A stretch of DNA of 64,000 bases from Anaspis maculata (taxonomy: Eukaryota > Arthropoda > Insecta > Coleoptera > Scraptiidae). Shown piece by piece: positions 36,191 to 46,629 of the stretch; positions within the stretch are counted from its first letter, which is position 1; each line of letters opens with the position of its first letter. Below the pieces are notes generated by a model. It made no database searches, was not told the DNA's origin, and saw nothing but the letters and a program-made list of their open reading frames with translations. The position numbers and the translations under genes are program-made. The stretch is from assembly GCA_949128115.1 (NCBI GenBank), contig OX421966.1, forward strand, positions 4,340,001 to 4,404,000, read 5' to 3'.

Positions 36191-36739
36191 TGTTCGGTAC
36201 CGATCGTACCTAGTTTAAAGTTTATTGTTTGATTTATATTTTTTGTATATAGTTTTCGTATGGTAATTGCATATATATATTCGCGTTAGATTCTAGTAGA
36301 TATAAATAGTTTAATTTGTAACTTTGCCTTCACAATGTGTGTATTTCGTTTGGACCTATCCCTTCGTACGATGGTCACTCACAAAACACATGTGGAATTT
36401 AACTACCCTTGGCTCTCGTCTGAAAAGGAACGAGAGAAGACTTACCACTTGCCACCCAGTCGTGAAAGACCAAACAACTCGTGTCCTAATAGAAAGTGCA
36501 AGGTGCATCCATCGGTACCTAATCGTAATCATGTAATCAAAGAACTTTAAAAGTGACCTTACGGCTGAAACAACATCTCATCGGTAAGTCCTCGTTTGCA
36601 CTAATTGTGGAGGTCACTTTGTTCTTTTTTTGTCGTATTTTTTCGTATTTATTTTCGATCGTTTTAATCGGTCCTTTGGAGGTTTAATTATTGAAAATTA
36701 AACCAGCTGGACAAAGTCAACTGTCAGTTGGCGGAAACA
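36191..36739 (+). repeat. BEL element 5' LTR (549 bp)
   Basis: Starts TGTTCGGTACCG and ends GCGGAAACA, the canonical TG...CA boundaries. I see no difference from the 3' LTR over its length. It contains an AT-rich promoter-like stretch (TATATATATTCGCG near 36271-36285) and TATAAATAG near 36300. The two open frames at 36324-36550 are repeated verbatim in the 3' LTR and need not be genes. Confidence 0.93.
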
Positions 36740-36760
36740 TGGTCCTTCGATAGCCGGATA
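36740..36760 (+). other. Primer-binding site, tRNA-Tyr type
   Basis: The LTR's final CA (36738-36739) is followed directly by TGGTCCTTCGA, where the T of TGG is base 36740. These eleven bases are complementary to the 3' end of insect tRNA-Tyr including CCA. After two extra bases GCCGGAT again fits the T-arm complement. Confidence 0.7.
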
Positions 36761-37354
36761 GTCGTTGTTTGACTTGAGTTATTAGATAAATGTATGCAAT
36801 TACCACTTCGATAAAATTTGTGTCGAATTAACGAAATATTCGATTTCGCTAATTCAACTTCGTCGCATTTTTAGGCAAGTCGTGCCTTTTCGTCTCGAGG
36901 AAAAATTAATTAGAAACAATCGGTTTCCAAATTAATAATTCCAAACCCTTTCGTCGTCGTCGTCGTCGTCAAAAGTTTAGCTTGCATTTTGTTACTTGTT
37001 CGATAATTTAATTTAATTAGCGCATTCGGTTCTAATTAATTAAATTTGTATTGTCGTTGTAAATTATTTAAAACAATCGGTTCTAAATAATTCATTGTCG
37101 TTTCGTTATTAGTTCATAGAGCAATCGGCTCTGATTCTTGTATATGCGGATCTTTCTTCCAAAGGTCCCTTTGTTGCACGAAGAAACGGGAAGTCGTAAA
37201 TCTTCGACATCTGTGGGTCAGTCTTTAGGAAAATTTGGCCGGTCAGCCGCTGGGACTTACAGCCCCAGTATAATATCGGTTTCGCTTTATTGTTGCGCCT
37301 CATCGTCGTGAAGACACCATTTAGTCTCGTAATTATCGAAAATTTAGCCGCACA

Positions 37355-39334
37355 ATGGCTACAAAATATAAGGAAAATCGCGCCATTAGGGAGAGTTTGA
37401 TAAATCAATTGAACGAAGCACTTGACCTGGCTCAAAGTGCTAAGGAAGAAATATCATTGCGTGCTTTGTTTAAGCGGAGATTCGTTCGCGCCCAAACGGC
37501 ATTCGAGAAATTTGAGATCGTACACGGTGCAATTGTCACCTACATAGCAGGTACGCCAGACCCGGATTTCCAGGCCGAAGAAGAAATACGAATAGCTTTC
37601 GATAAATGCTTTTCGGATATCGAACATTGCTTTACCCTTTGGTTCCCAGAACCAGCTGGCGAAGCTTTGTCGAATACGCCTACATCATCGTTGACGTCTA
37701 CGTCAAATTTGAAATTGCCGAAACTTCCACTTAGGCCATTCGATGGCAGTTTCGCGGAATGGACGGCCTTTAAGCAGTTTTTTGACAACGCCGTTCACGA
37801 ACAAGCACACCTCGCTAACATAGAAAAATATCAATACTTGATCAGTTCGTTGAAGGGTGAACCGTTGAACCTTCTAAACTCTTTAACCCTTTCGGACGCT
37901 AATTACCCCATAGCGTACAAAACGCTCACCGAACGGTATGAGAATAAACGAAAATTGGCCTCGTACTTTTGGACGAATATCCAAAATATACCGCCCAACA
38001 ATTTCGAATCCGCAAAAACGCTGCGAGATACTTTGGATAAATTTCGGGAGAATCGCTCCGCTTTAAAGGCTTTACAAATAAAGGACGTCGAGGACTTCCT
38101 TTGGGTTAATAGCTTACTCGATAAATTAGACCACGAAACTAGACGTGCTTTCGAATCGCACTTCCGAACCACAGATCCTACAAAAATTCCTAGCTTTGAG
38201 GAACTATCGTCGTTTATCGAGAGCCAGTGTCAGGTACTAGATTCGATTAGTTCAAGTGACACTGGTTCAAATTATCGTAATCATCCCATGGCAACAGAGC
38301 CGTGTAGTTTCAAATCGAATTTGAACCCTACGCGAGCGGCCTTTATGGTCAAAACGTCGACATCCCATGGTGATGATGAATGCATTGTGTGTGAGGCCTC
38401 GCATTTCGTAGCACAGTGTCCTAAGTTTTTAGATATAACGCCATATGAGCGCTTCGAAATCGCGAAGAAAAACAAATTATGTATAAATTGTCTAAAGCCC
38501 TGGCACCAGCTTCGCGAATGTAATGTCGGGCAATCTTGTGACACGTGTGTTGGAAAACACCACACCTTGCTGCATTTCGTTAAAACTTCAAAACAGGCAA
38601 AAAACGCGGATTCTACCCAAAGAACGGTGATGACCACATTAGCACGGTGTAACGACCTGCCAATAGTTTTGTTGCCAACAGCCCTGATCCAAATTAGGGA
38701 CATAAATGGAACATACCACCAAATTCGGGCCCTCTTGGATACCTGTGCCGAAGGTAGTTTCATTACAAAAAATTGCCTACTTCGTTTGGGTATTAGATAT
38801 AACCCTTCCGAAATAACGGTACACGGGATAGATTCCAGCTCCTCAGGTGTGAGTTCACCTGGGGTAGCTTTGTGCACTATACGTGCGGACAATGACGAGA
38901 ATACCGAAAAAAGTATACACTGTCATGTTTTACCAAAAATCGTAAATGGTACGCCAGCTATTGGCGTGGATCACGCAAATTGGAAACATCTCTCTGGATT
39001 GAAACTGGCAGACGACAGTTTCTTTGAGTCGAGTCCAGTTCAGATGTTATTAGGCGGTGATATATATGTTAGTTTGTTGCTACCTGGGTTGTTACAGGGC
39101 AATTCGAAAAACCAGCCTGCCGCGTTTAATACCATTTTTGGGTGGGTAGTTAGTGGACCCGCTGGAAGTCGGCCTACTGAGAAAATTACCACATGCTTCA
39201 CACGTGTGGAAGCTGAAGACAAAATTGAATTTTCGGGAAATCGAAGAGGTGCCCTCTCTCCCTATCGAGTAAGAAAAAAAATGCATCGCATTTTTGGCGG
39301 CCGGGATGTTCGGTACCGATCGTACCTAGTTTAA
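37355..39334 (+). CDS. BEL gag with protease region, truncated polyprotein (659 aa)
   Basis: The frame starts at ATG 37355, ~615 bp after the LTR. Residues ~1-300 match the BEL gag (DUF1759-like: LPKLPLRPFDGSFAEWTAFK, FWTNIQNIPP). Residues ~341-410 carry cysteine/histidine knuckles (CIVCEASHFVAQC, LCINCLKPWHQLREC, CDTCVGKHHTLLH). Residues ~455-600 are the aspartic-protease-like DUF1758 region (ALLDTCAEGSFI, with DTC where active retropepsins have DTG/DSG) and the segment ending FGWVVSGPAGS. After TTCFTRVEAEDKIEF the expected RT start is replaced by ~25 residues ending FGGRDV, which looks like a polyprotein C terminus, so a large in-frame deletion removed RT, RNase H and integrase. The last ~9 codons lie in the 3' LTR. 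A full element would encode ~1700 residues. Confidence 0.92.
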   Translation: MATKYKENRAIRESLINQLNEALDLAQSAKEEISLRALFKRRFVRAQTAFEKFEIVHGAIVTYIAGTPDPDFQAEEEIRIAFDKCFSDIEHCFTLWFPEPAGEALSNTPTSSLTSTSNLKLPKLPLRPFDGSFAEWTAFKQFFDNAVHEQAHLANIEKYQYLISSLKGEPLNLLNSLTLSDANYPIAYKTLTERYENKRKLASYFWTNIQNIPPNNFESAKTLRDTLDKFRENRSALKALQIKDVEDFLWVNSLLDKLDHETRRAFESHFRTTDPTKIPSFEELSSFIESQCQVLDSISSSDTGSNYRNHPMATEPCSFKSNLNPTRAAFMVKTSTSHGDDECIVCEASHFVAQCPKFLDITPYERFEIAKKNKLCINCLKPWHQLRECNVGQSCDTCVGKHHTLLHFVKTSKQAKNADSTQRTVMTTLARCNDLPIVLLPTALIQIRDINGTYHQIRALLDTCAEGSFITKNCLLRLGIRYNPSEITVHGIDSSSSGVSSPGVALCTIRADNDENTEKSIHCHVLPKIVNGTPAIGVDHANWKHLSGLKLADDSFFESSPVQMLLGGDIYVSLLLPGLLQGNSKNQPAAFNTIFGWVVSGPAGSRPTEKITTCFTRVEAEDKIEFSGNRRGALSPYRVRKKMHRIFGGRDVRYRSYLV

Positions 39335-39855
39335 AGTTTATTGTTTGATTTATATTTTTTGTATATAGTTTTCGTATGGTAATTGCATATATATATTCGC
39401 GTTAGATTCTAGTAGATATAAATAGTTTAATTTGTAACTTTGCCTTCACAATGTGTGTATTTCGTTTGGACCTATCCCTTCGTACGATGGTCACTCACAA
39501 AACACATGTGGAATTTAACTACCCTTGGCTCTCGTCTGAAAAGGAACGAGAGAAGACTTACCACTTGCCACCCAGTCGTGAAAGACCAAACAACTCGTGT
39601 CCTAATAGAAAGTGCAAGGTGCATCCATCGGTACCTAATCGTAATCATGTAATCAAAGAACTTTAAAAGTGACCTTACGGCTGAAACAACATCTCATCGG
39701 TAAGTCCTCGTTTGCACTAATTGTGGAGGTCACTTTGTTCTTTTTTTGTCGTATTTTTTCGTATTTATTTTCGATCGTTTTAATCGGTCCTTTGGAGGTT
39801 TAATTATTGAAAATTAAACCAGCTGGACAAAGTCAACTGTCAGTTGGCGGAAACA
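39307..39855 (+). repeat. BEL element 3' LTR (549 bp)
   Basis: Same length and, by eye, same sequence as the 5' LTR. The short purine-rich GGCGGCCGGGA just before 39307 may be the remains of the polypurine tract. Confidence 0.93.
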
Positions 39856-41110
39856 CAGACCATCAACCATGAATGTCACATTCAAAGTGGAAACAAAAAA
39901 CCAGAGCAGCGAGGAAGATAATAACAAGGAAAATAGAGAATTGGAATGAAATAGGTATAATGAAGTGAAAGAAAAGATTGTCTAGAGCCAAATTTTAAAA
40001 TTAGAAAGATATACAAGATGAGTCGAGATGAATGAGCCGAGCTAATAGGGATAACTGATAAAGCAGTAATGAGGGAGACAAAAGACAAAACAAATCGTGG
40101 AATGAAATGTGGGACGAAATGAATGGTTGGATAAGGAATGCAGAATAAAGGAAATCAAAGTGAGAGAACTAATAAGAAAGTGAAAAAAGGCAACAACTAT
40201 AAAAAAAGAAAATTATTAACAAGGACTGAATTTATACAAAAACATGTGCGAAGATGAAAAATTGGCAAGCGAGAAAAGAACAGAAGAAAACCTCAAAAAT
40301 ATAAAGACTGAAGAAGGAGAAGCGTGCAAATTCATTAACAAAGAACGTAAAACCAGACAGAGAATTAACGAAGAAATAAAAGTAGAAGACTAGAGACGAC
40401 GCTTCATGAGCTTGTTGGAAGGAAAAGAAACACCCAGTCAGGATATCCGAGATGAGCAGACAAACAGAGTGGAAGAGATTGAGGTAATGAGCAGGGAAGA
40501 GGTGGAAGTTCAGATATCAAGACTACAGAAGAAAAAGGCACCAGGATCAGATGGAATGAAAAATAAGGCATGGTTGTACGGAAAGGAAGAGATTACTGAT
40601 CAATTGACAGAACTACTGAGCAAAGTTTGGAATGGAACAGGAATACCGAAGAGCTAAAGAGAAGAAGTGATATGTTCGATTTTCAAGAAAGGAGATACTC
40701 TACAAATGAAAAACTACAAACGAATAACCCTTCTCAACACAGCATGAGATTTACGCTATGGCATGCAGAGACTGAAGGAGGAGCTAGACAAAAAAAAAAG
40801 ATCTTATCAGATGGATTAGCGGGGTTCAGAAGGGAAAGGTGTACGATGGATGATATCTATGTGCTAAACTACGTCAACAAGATGGAGCTGTTGGAGCCGG
40901 GAGGAAGGGTGATAGCGTTTTTTGCAGACCTTAAAGAGGCATTCGACAACGTGGAAAGGACGAAACTATGAAAACAAATGAGAAAAATTGGAATAGAAAG
41001 TAAGCTGGTTGATGGAATAGAACAAATTTACTGGGTAACAGTTAACATAGTGAGAGCAGGAGAAGAGGGCAACTCAAAAATTTCGTTCCGGATGAAAATC
41101 AACCGATCTT
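39856..41110 (+). pseudogene. APE-type LINE, 3' part (reverse transcriptase)
   Basis: Downstream of the BEL element the LINE continues. An endonuclease-RT linker is followed by QKKKAPGSDGMKN and AWLYGKEEI (40530-40590) and GFRRERCTMDDIYVLNYVNK (40821-40880). RT motif A is FFADLKEAFDNVERTKL (40918-40970). The frame is broken at 40656 and 40969, and homology ends near 41100 before motif C, so the polymerase catalytic YADD box is missing. The style of these motifs resembles LINEs abundant in ants and other insects; the clade is not settled. Confidence 0.82.
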
Positions 41111-41689
41111 GAAGAGGCAGTAGTATATTTGATAGCCTTTTTTTTTCAAGTAACTACAAGGCCTGGTAATTGTTGAGGAGAGAGATAGCTGCATTCACCA
41201 TACGCAGGATGACAGCTGAAGTAGTGTCGAAATAGACCATTTTCAGCATCATGCCAGCGGGTGAACAGATTTTGTAGTCAGAAGAAGAAGCAAGCCTATC
41301 CAGCTATACTCACTGCCTTTTTCAACACAACTTGATTTTTTCTGAGAAATTGTCATTCGGAGTGTTGAAACATAATTTTTTAGTGGTTTACTTCATTTTT
41401 CAATCAGCTGGAATTCAACAGAAACGTTTGTTTTCATCTTATCAACTTCAAGTTTAAGTTAACTGAATACTTGATGTCAACATAAGTGACATGGAGGTAC
41501 TTATATACTCGTAAATACAGAAACATTTCAAAGTAATAATGTAACAATCCATCCGGTATAATAAAAACAATCTCAATGTACGGCTCCTCCGCCAAATATG
41601 CGGGTGTGTGTCTTATTCGTGCGTCAAAGTCCTCTGTAGAAGCAAGGTTTGTTTGGGTTGTTTGTTTGGCTTTTTCACTATCTCGTCTC
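41111..41689. other. No recognised feature
   Basis: AT-rich sequence between the LINE relic and the next dispersed repeat; nothing supportable seen. Confidence 0.35.
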
Positions 41690-42590
41690 CCCCCCCCACG
41701 AACATGAGAGGGAGAGTATTATAATCGTGCAGAAAAAAGTTTTGATATCTCGCCGTATATGCCCATTTCGAGGTCTCTCAAGATGATTAGGACTATTTTC
41801 AAAATGATGTCTGTCTGTCTGTGTGTCTAGGGCATCCAATCCCGAGACTTGAACGAAATCCCGTGATTTCGGGATTAAAAATTTCGAATTTTCGGGATTT
41901 CTCAAATGATGCAGCTTTTCGCCTCAGTTGAATGGAAAACAGAGTCAAAGCAAGAAACACAGGTCGTTCAAAACAAGTAGGTAGGTACATCATCATTTGA
42001 CACCAATATTGGTATTTAATTGTATTTATTTTGCATAAATAAAACGGAGAATAAAACATTGCAGTTGCATTGCAATTATGCGTGCTTTCTTCAAGGAAGC
42101 AAAAACTACTTGCCGACACGAAAAAAATTGTTTTTTTAATTTATCACAGTTTTGTTTCATTTCATGTGTTTGGATATGTTTTTGAGCTCTCAAGGGCGGC
42201 TATTTTCATTTCCATATAACTTTGCCTTTGCCGGGACTCGGGATCCCAGGATCCCGGGATTGGATGCCCTATGTGTGTGTGTGTCTGTCTGTGATCTTCC
42301 AGGATAACTGCCGAACCATTGATCCGATCAACTTGATGCAGTATGCGGACATTGTTAATCCGTGGAATGAGCCCACTAGTTTTTCGCTGTCTCTGTCAAA
42401 CGAGACTGTCACTAACAACAAATGTCAGAAGCTATATCCTATGGAACTCGACCTGCAATATATCACTTGAAAGACCTTTGAAAAACTGTATCCAGAACAG
42501 TTGAAAGTATTACCCTATTCATCATCTGTCAAATAAGAAAAATCCAAAATTGAAAACTTCACCGTTCAACTATTTCAGGTAAGTACGGGA
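41690..42590. repeat. Dispersed repeat related to 17640-18260, split by a MITE
   Basis: Homologous in inverse orientation to 17.64-18.26 kb on both sides of the MITE at 41828-42271. The left part is a C-rich tract to AAAATGATGTCTGTCTGTC. The right part runs from TGTGTGTCTGTCTGTGATC through CAGTATGCGGACATTGTTAA to AAACTTCACCGTTCAACTAT. Confidence 0.7.
41828..42271. mobile_element. 444-bp hAT-type MITE with a paralogous empty site
   Basis: Begins TAGGGCATCCAATCCCG and ends CGGGATTGGATGCCCTA, perfect 17-base inverted ends, with inner CCCGGGAT words typical of hAT MITEs. Flanks TGTGTGTC and TGTGTGTG match at 7 of 8 positions, within a simple TG tract. The related repeat at 17.64-18.26 kb has an uninterrupted tract here. 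Confidence 0.82.
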
Positions 42591-42611
42591 AATTCAGTGC
42601 AAAATAGACCC

Positions 42612-43006
42612 AAGAGGTACAAGAGTATATTTTTTAGGCGACCAATACACAAAAGCTTTCTTCACGTCCTTTTTGACGTCCCAAAAGTGTCTTTTTTCTG
42701 TACGCTAATGTCAATATTTCTCTTTTCGGCCGCTAAACCTCAGTTGTTTCACTTTGTTAAGACGCTAATGTCATTCTGCTTTTTTCACGTTACATGATTT
42801 TAGACCGATTTAGCTGTTGAATATTTACATCACGAAGTAGTCGGCGGTATACCTGATAATTAAAGAGCAATTAATCATTCAATGATGACCCAAAATCAGA
42901 TGTAATAATTACATAAGTTTGGAAATACAGTTATTTTCTCCGTAAGGTTGGTGCCACTGCAGTGATTTCCGAGGTGATTTCAGTTGGAAGATTGCTACGC
43001 TACTCC
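42612..43006 (-). repeat. Third, inverted copy of part of the 58-63-kb duplicated unit
   Basis: In complement this matches ~59705-60085 and its duplicate (TTTTTAGGCGACCAA, AAAAGTGTCTTTTTTC, CGATTTAGCTGTTGAATATT, GATGACCCAAAATCAGATGT, AGATTGCTACGCTACT). It stops short of the variable exon. It shows that this flank is a dispersed repeat, not only a local tandem duplication. Confidence 0.75.
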
Positions 43007-43009
43007 AGA

Positions 43010-44330
43010 GGGCAACAAGGTAGAGAACGCCGACTCTCTCGCTCTCAAACGGAATCGAGTTTCAGCGCCATCTATCGGACTGTCACATAGTGACTCTTGT
43101 TTTAACAGCAGAGTCCTGTAGTTTTTCATTACCGACATTTACCCGGTAAATTCAATTTTCTCATTATCGAGGTGTCCGTTCACGATAAGAATTTTTCATG
43201 ACATTTTTATCTTACTTGATACTTTCTGGTCAAAATTTCGCATTGCTGAATGGCCTAAGGTAAAAAAGCTATTCAGAAAATGTGAGATTTTGGCTTGAAG
43301 TATTACGTAAGTTAGAAATGTCTTGAAAATATCTCAGCGTGGATGGACACTTGATAATAATGAAGTTTAATTGATGCCTCGATTGATGCATTAACTTCAA
43401 TACAATTTGAAGTTTTATGACTTTAGAAATTTTCATAGCTAGAAAACGTTCATTTGATGTATCAAAATTAATGCATCAGTCTAATGGACGCTAGTTACAA
43501 TTTGTAATAATAATCAAATCAAACATAATGAAACAGTATTAAGATGCAGGTTTATTAGATGACAAAATAGCTTATTTAGCAGTAATTCATAACAAGATAT
43601 TGTAATATATAATTATAATTTATATTGGAACAAAGACAAATAATAGCTTTTTATAGATCCAGTAACGAAGATTCACAACTAATTTTGTTCAGTCAACTGA
43701 GGGTCGGTATACAATAAATAGAACAATAATTGTGAATACAGTGTCGGTACACAATAAATAGTTCAACAATGATTGCAAATACAGTATCGCATGATGTCTT
43801 CTTTTGATGTAGGTACCAGAGAAATAGAGTATTTGAGAAGGTAAGAGCACAAGAACATTTTGATTCTTCTATCATGAACACATCATTAAAACAGGGGCGC
43901 TTAGATTAAAATATGCTCAGGTACCAGTAAAAAAAATCTCTCATCTTTTTGTCAGTAGAATAGTAGATAATTTTGAATTCGGTTATTGATGTTTTCAACA
44001 AACCTAATCATTTACAAGTAGGTAAGGTTAAAGTCACTTAAATCATTCACGTCATATTCTCTCAGTCCATTTGCTCAACCCATTCACTCTTTTACCCTCT
44101 TTTATGAACACTCCTTCAGACTCGAGCAGATCTTTTGCTTTGTTTGCTATTTGACAATGACAAGTCCTACCTTTTCAAACACTGGGTTTGTTTTGGCAAG
44201 CAATCATCTCTGTTGTTTGCTGTAGTTAGTACTAGTTAGTCAACAAACAGTTCTTACCAATAAACTTGCCTTTCCGCTAAAACATCCTTGCCTGATATTT
44301 TATGATTTGTTTTGATGTAAATTAACAAAA
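43010..44330. other. No recognised feature
   Basis: AT-rich, with a local near-tandem repeat at 43693-43775 (GGTACACAATAAATAG-type). No gene or element boundary seen. Confidence 0.35.
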
Positions 44331-44342
44331 TTATGTTAACTT

Positions 44343-45186
44343 CCGTGGCTCTTGCTCTACTTGTACTTGTGGGCTGGAGTATTCAGAGGTAGAGGGACCA
44401 GCTGTGGCATCTGCTGCAGGCAGCTTTTGCAAAATTTCTATAAAAAAGAAAACATATACAACAGCTTGTCATTAACTACAGCAATTCGTTACAAAATACC
44501 TCTCAATTTTTCCGGTCTCACATAAGGATATTCGGTGGCTTCTGGACGATTAAAGCAGTTTTCTTCCGTTGGCGCTGATGGTTCACATCGTAGTCTAGAA
44601 GGAAGTTTCACAATTTTTAGCAACTTCCTCATCGACAAAACACAGATAGCTATGAAATACACCTGATAGGTACGAAACCAAGCTCAGATTGGGAAAGGCA
44701 ATAAAATGGGCTAGAATGGCACTCTCAGCATCACACAATCAGGATTTTTTAGGGTTCTAGTTTTTAAAATTGTTCACTTTGTAAATTTCTTATCTCAATG
44801 ATATTGACTTATAATTATCAAACATACCTGGTAACTTTGAAGTCGGAAGCAAAGACTTCCTTCAACGTCCTGATGAGTCCTCTATGCAGATGCCAGCAAA
44901 ATGAGTTTTGCAAACCGGGTGGTTTCGCAGAAACGTCAAGTCTTCGGAACCCTGCTGTATCCTTTCATTGCTCATTCGCTGGATCCAAATTTGCCAAACA
45001 TTTGGATCCGACGGTATTGCAAACCTGAGTTATGAATAAATCGATTAGTTTTCTTGTGACTACCGCACATAGGTAATAGAAAAATGGGCAATTTTCGCTA
45101 TTTACCCAGTGCTTAATAGCTAGGCGAAGTTCTATCCTCACAACTTGGTACACAACAGGGTCGCAACGCAATCTTTTCACGTCCAT
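44343..45186 (-). pseudogene. THAP-type zinc-finger locus, probably broken
   Basis: Minus-strand segments look like exons of a THAP-domain protein. In one frame ~45130-45175 reads RPCCVPSCEDRTSPSY, the CxxxC start of a THAP finger. After an acceptor (ATAACTCAG, ~45029) a frame reads FAIPSDPNVWQIWIQRM and then NHPVCKTHFAGIC, the conserved FPxDP, W and CxxH of the C2CH module. Further splice-bounded segments follow at ~44596-44504 (CEPSAPTEENCFNRPEATEY) and ~44438-44343 (a serine/proline-rich tail, stop TAA). The frames do not join: stops fall within the first exon and at GGACGTTGA, and no ATG opens the CCVPSC frame. Domestic DNA-binding protein or P-element-derived relic are both possible. Confidence 0.45.
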
Positions 45187-45204
45187 TTTCACCAGAATAT
45201 TCAC

Positions 45205-46400
45205 TTGTTCACTATTTTAAGTTCACAGAAAAAGCGGATGATGAATCCGTTATTTTTCAGCTAACCACACTTTTTCACGTGCCTGTCACATAAACAACGA
45301 TGCGTCTTGACGATGACAGCCGAGAGCCGCCGCCGAAGGTCGATCAGCATTCAAATTTCGTGCATCAGCGCCATCTGTTGGACTTTCACATTAAGCTCAA
45401 CTTGGAACTTTCGCGGCAATTTCATTTGCCACCCCCTGCGCTACTCGTCATTGGTCAATGAAAAAAACAAGTTTTTTCAAGTTTACTTGTTCAAACTTGT
45501 TTTCATCAAAATTCACACATTGAATTCGAGGTCAGGAGTTTGAATTCAGTCGGGAAAAATACCAAACTTGTCGTGATCGGTTCTACATGACCAGGAAAAC
45601 CAAAAAAAACACCTAGCCGAGCTTCGCCCCTCCCACGACCCCCCCCCCCCCTTAACAATGATCTACACTTTTTGTGCCAAAATGGTATCAACGAGATATG
45701 ATGCGTCGAATTGCGATGTTTTTGCATCCAATGGAATAACAGGTTTCATCACCTCCATTTTGAGTTGCAATTGATTACCCTCCCTCCGTTAACTCAAAAC
45801 CCCGGCGTGGGATTTCTGTCAATTTTGGGTATGTAGTAGGGCATTCAAGTCTGAACAGAATGTCGAATTTTCACCACACCTTTATTTTTCCCAAGGTTCT
45901 AGCGATTTTTTTTACTATTTTTCCTGTATCATATACATTTGACAGAACAAATCGAAATATTCCAATAGAACTATGAAATTTTTCATCGTGTTTGGTTCAG
46001 AATTGTTCCAATGTTCATTTTCAGTCTCCACATAACTGTGCATACTTGAAATCTTATAAAAAATCAAGCTTAATTTGAAATTGTTCGGAATTACGAATTC
46101 TCTGATTTTTGACAGCTCTAGAAAAAAGCCTCCGCTGGGATTTTTCTGAAACACAATAATTTGGAAAGAGCACAAAATTCTGAACAAAACCTGTGATTTT
46201 CACGACTACAGTATTTTTTTTTTTTAGGTCAAAATCTATTTTTCTTGGGCTACTAACGGTGTTTGAGTTTTCGTGAAAAAAGTTTGTCATTGCTTTCTTT
46301 CGACTAAATCCAATTGGAATCATGGTTCCCTTGAATCAAAAATTGGATCTCATTGATTAGTTGTTAGAAAAAGTGTATAATAGTTAAGTTTTCGACGCTA
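45205..46400. other. No recognised feature
   Basis: Contains C-homopolymer tracts near 45640 and a CCAAT-like motif (CATTGGTCAATG, ~45447). No gene is supported. Confidence 0.3.
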
Positions 46401-46426
46401 CGAACATAATGGATTTGTCGACGATA

Positions 46427-46624
46427 CGAGCTTTCGGTGCTCTGGACATTCGGCATTATGGGGTGTTACAATCTGCTGCCATCTACCTGTCTAAAGCTAC
46501 ACTGTGCGTCTAAAATCATACGGAGACAGTCCGTGCTTACACTGTTGCCGTAACAACTCGCATCAACGATTTTTTCGGTGCTACGAGCTTTCGGTGCTAT
46601 GAACATTCGGCAGTATGGGATGTT
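46427..46624. repeat. Diverged direct repeat of ~42 bp, 157 bp apart
   Basis: CGAGCTTTCGGTGCTCTGG with CATTCGGCATTATGGGGTGTT (46427-46468) recurs as CGAGCTTTCGGTGCTATGA with CATTCGGCAGTATGGGATGTT (46584-46624). Origin unknown. Confidence 0.55.
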
Positions 46625-46629
46625 CCCGG

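Larger units (their letters stand above)
36191..39855 (+). mobile_element. BEL/Pao LTR retrotransposon, internally deleted, with target duplication
   Basis: Two 549-bp LTRs bound a 2567-bp interior. CAGAC flanks both ends (36186-36190 and 39856-39860), the 5-bp duplication made by an LTR-element integrase. A primer-binding site follows the left LTR. The single large frame carries gag and the start of the protease region but no reverse transcriptase, RNase H or integrase, so the copy can move only with help. The LTRs look identical by eye, so the insertion is recent. Confidence 0.93.

Noticed and set aside
36324..36550. Two overlapping ~70-codon frames, repeated at 39440-39666
   Set aside because: They lie inside the BEL LTRs and are copied with them. 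Identical repetition reflects LTR identity, not selection.
38281..38892. 203-codon minus-strand frame
   Set aside because: It is the antisense shadow of the BEL gag gene.
41690..42271. Tc1/mariner classification for the 444-bp MITE from a TA at each end
   Set aside because: The TA is part of the inverted terminus. The 7-of-8 flank match and CCCGGGAT-rich termini fit hAT better, and the empty site agrees.
45106..45204. First exon reading MDVKRLRCDPVVYQ as the start of a normal gene
   Set aside because: The neighbouring frame contains the THAP-like CCVPSC start, and this frame hits a stop in the next segment. I therefore record a broken locus instead of an intact CDS.
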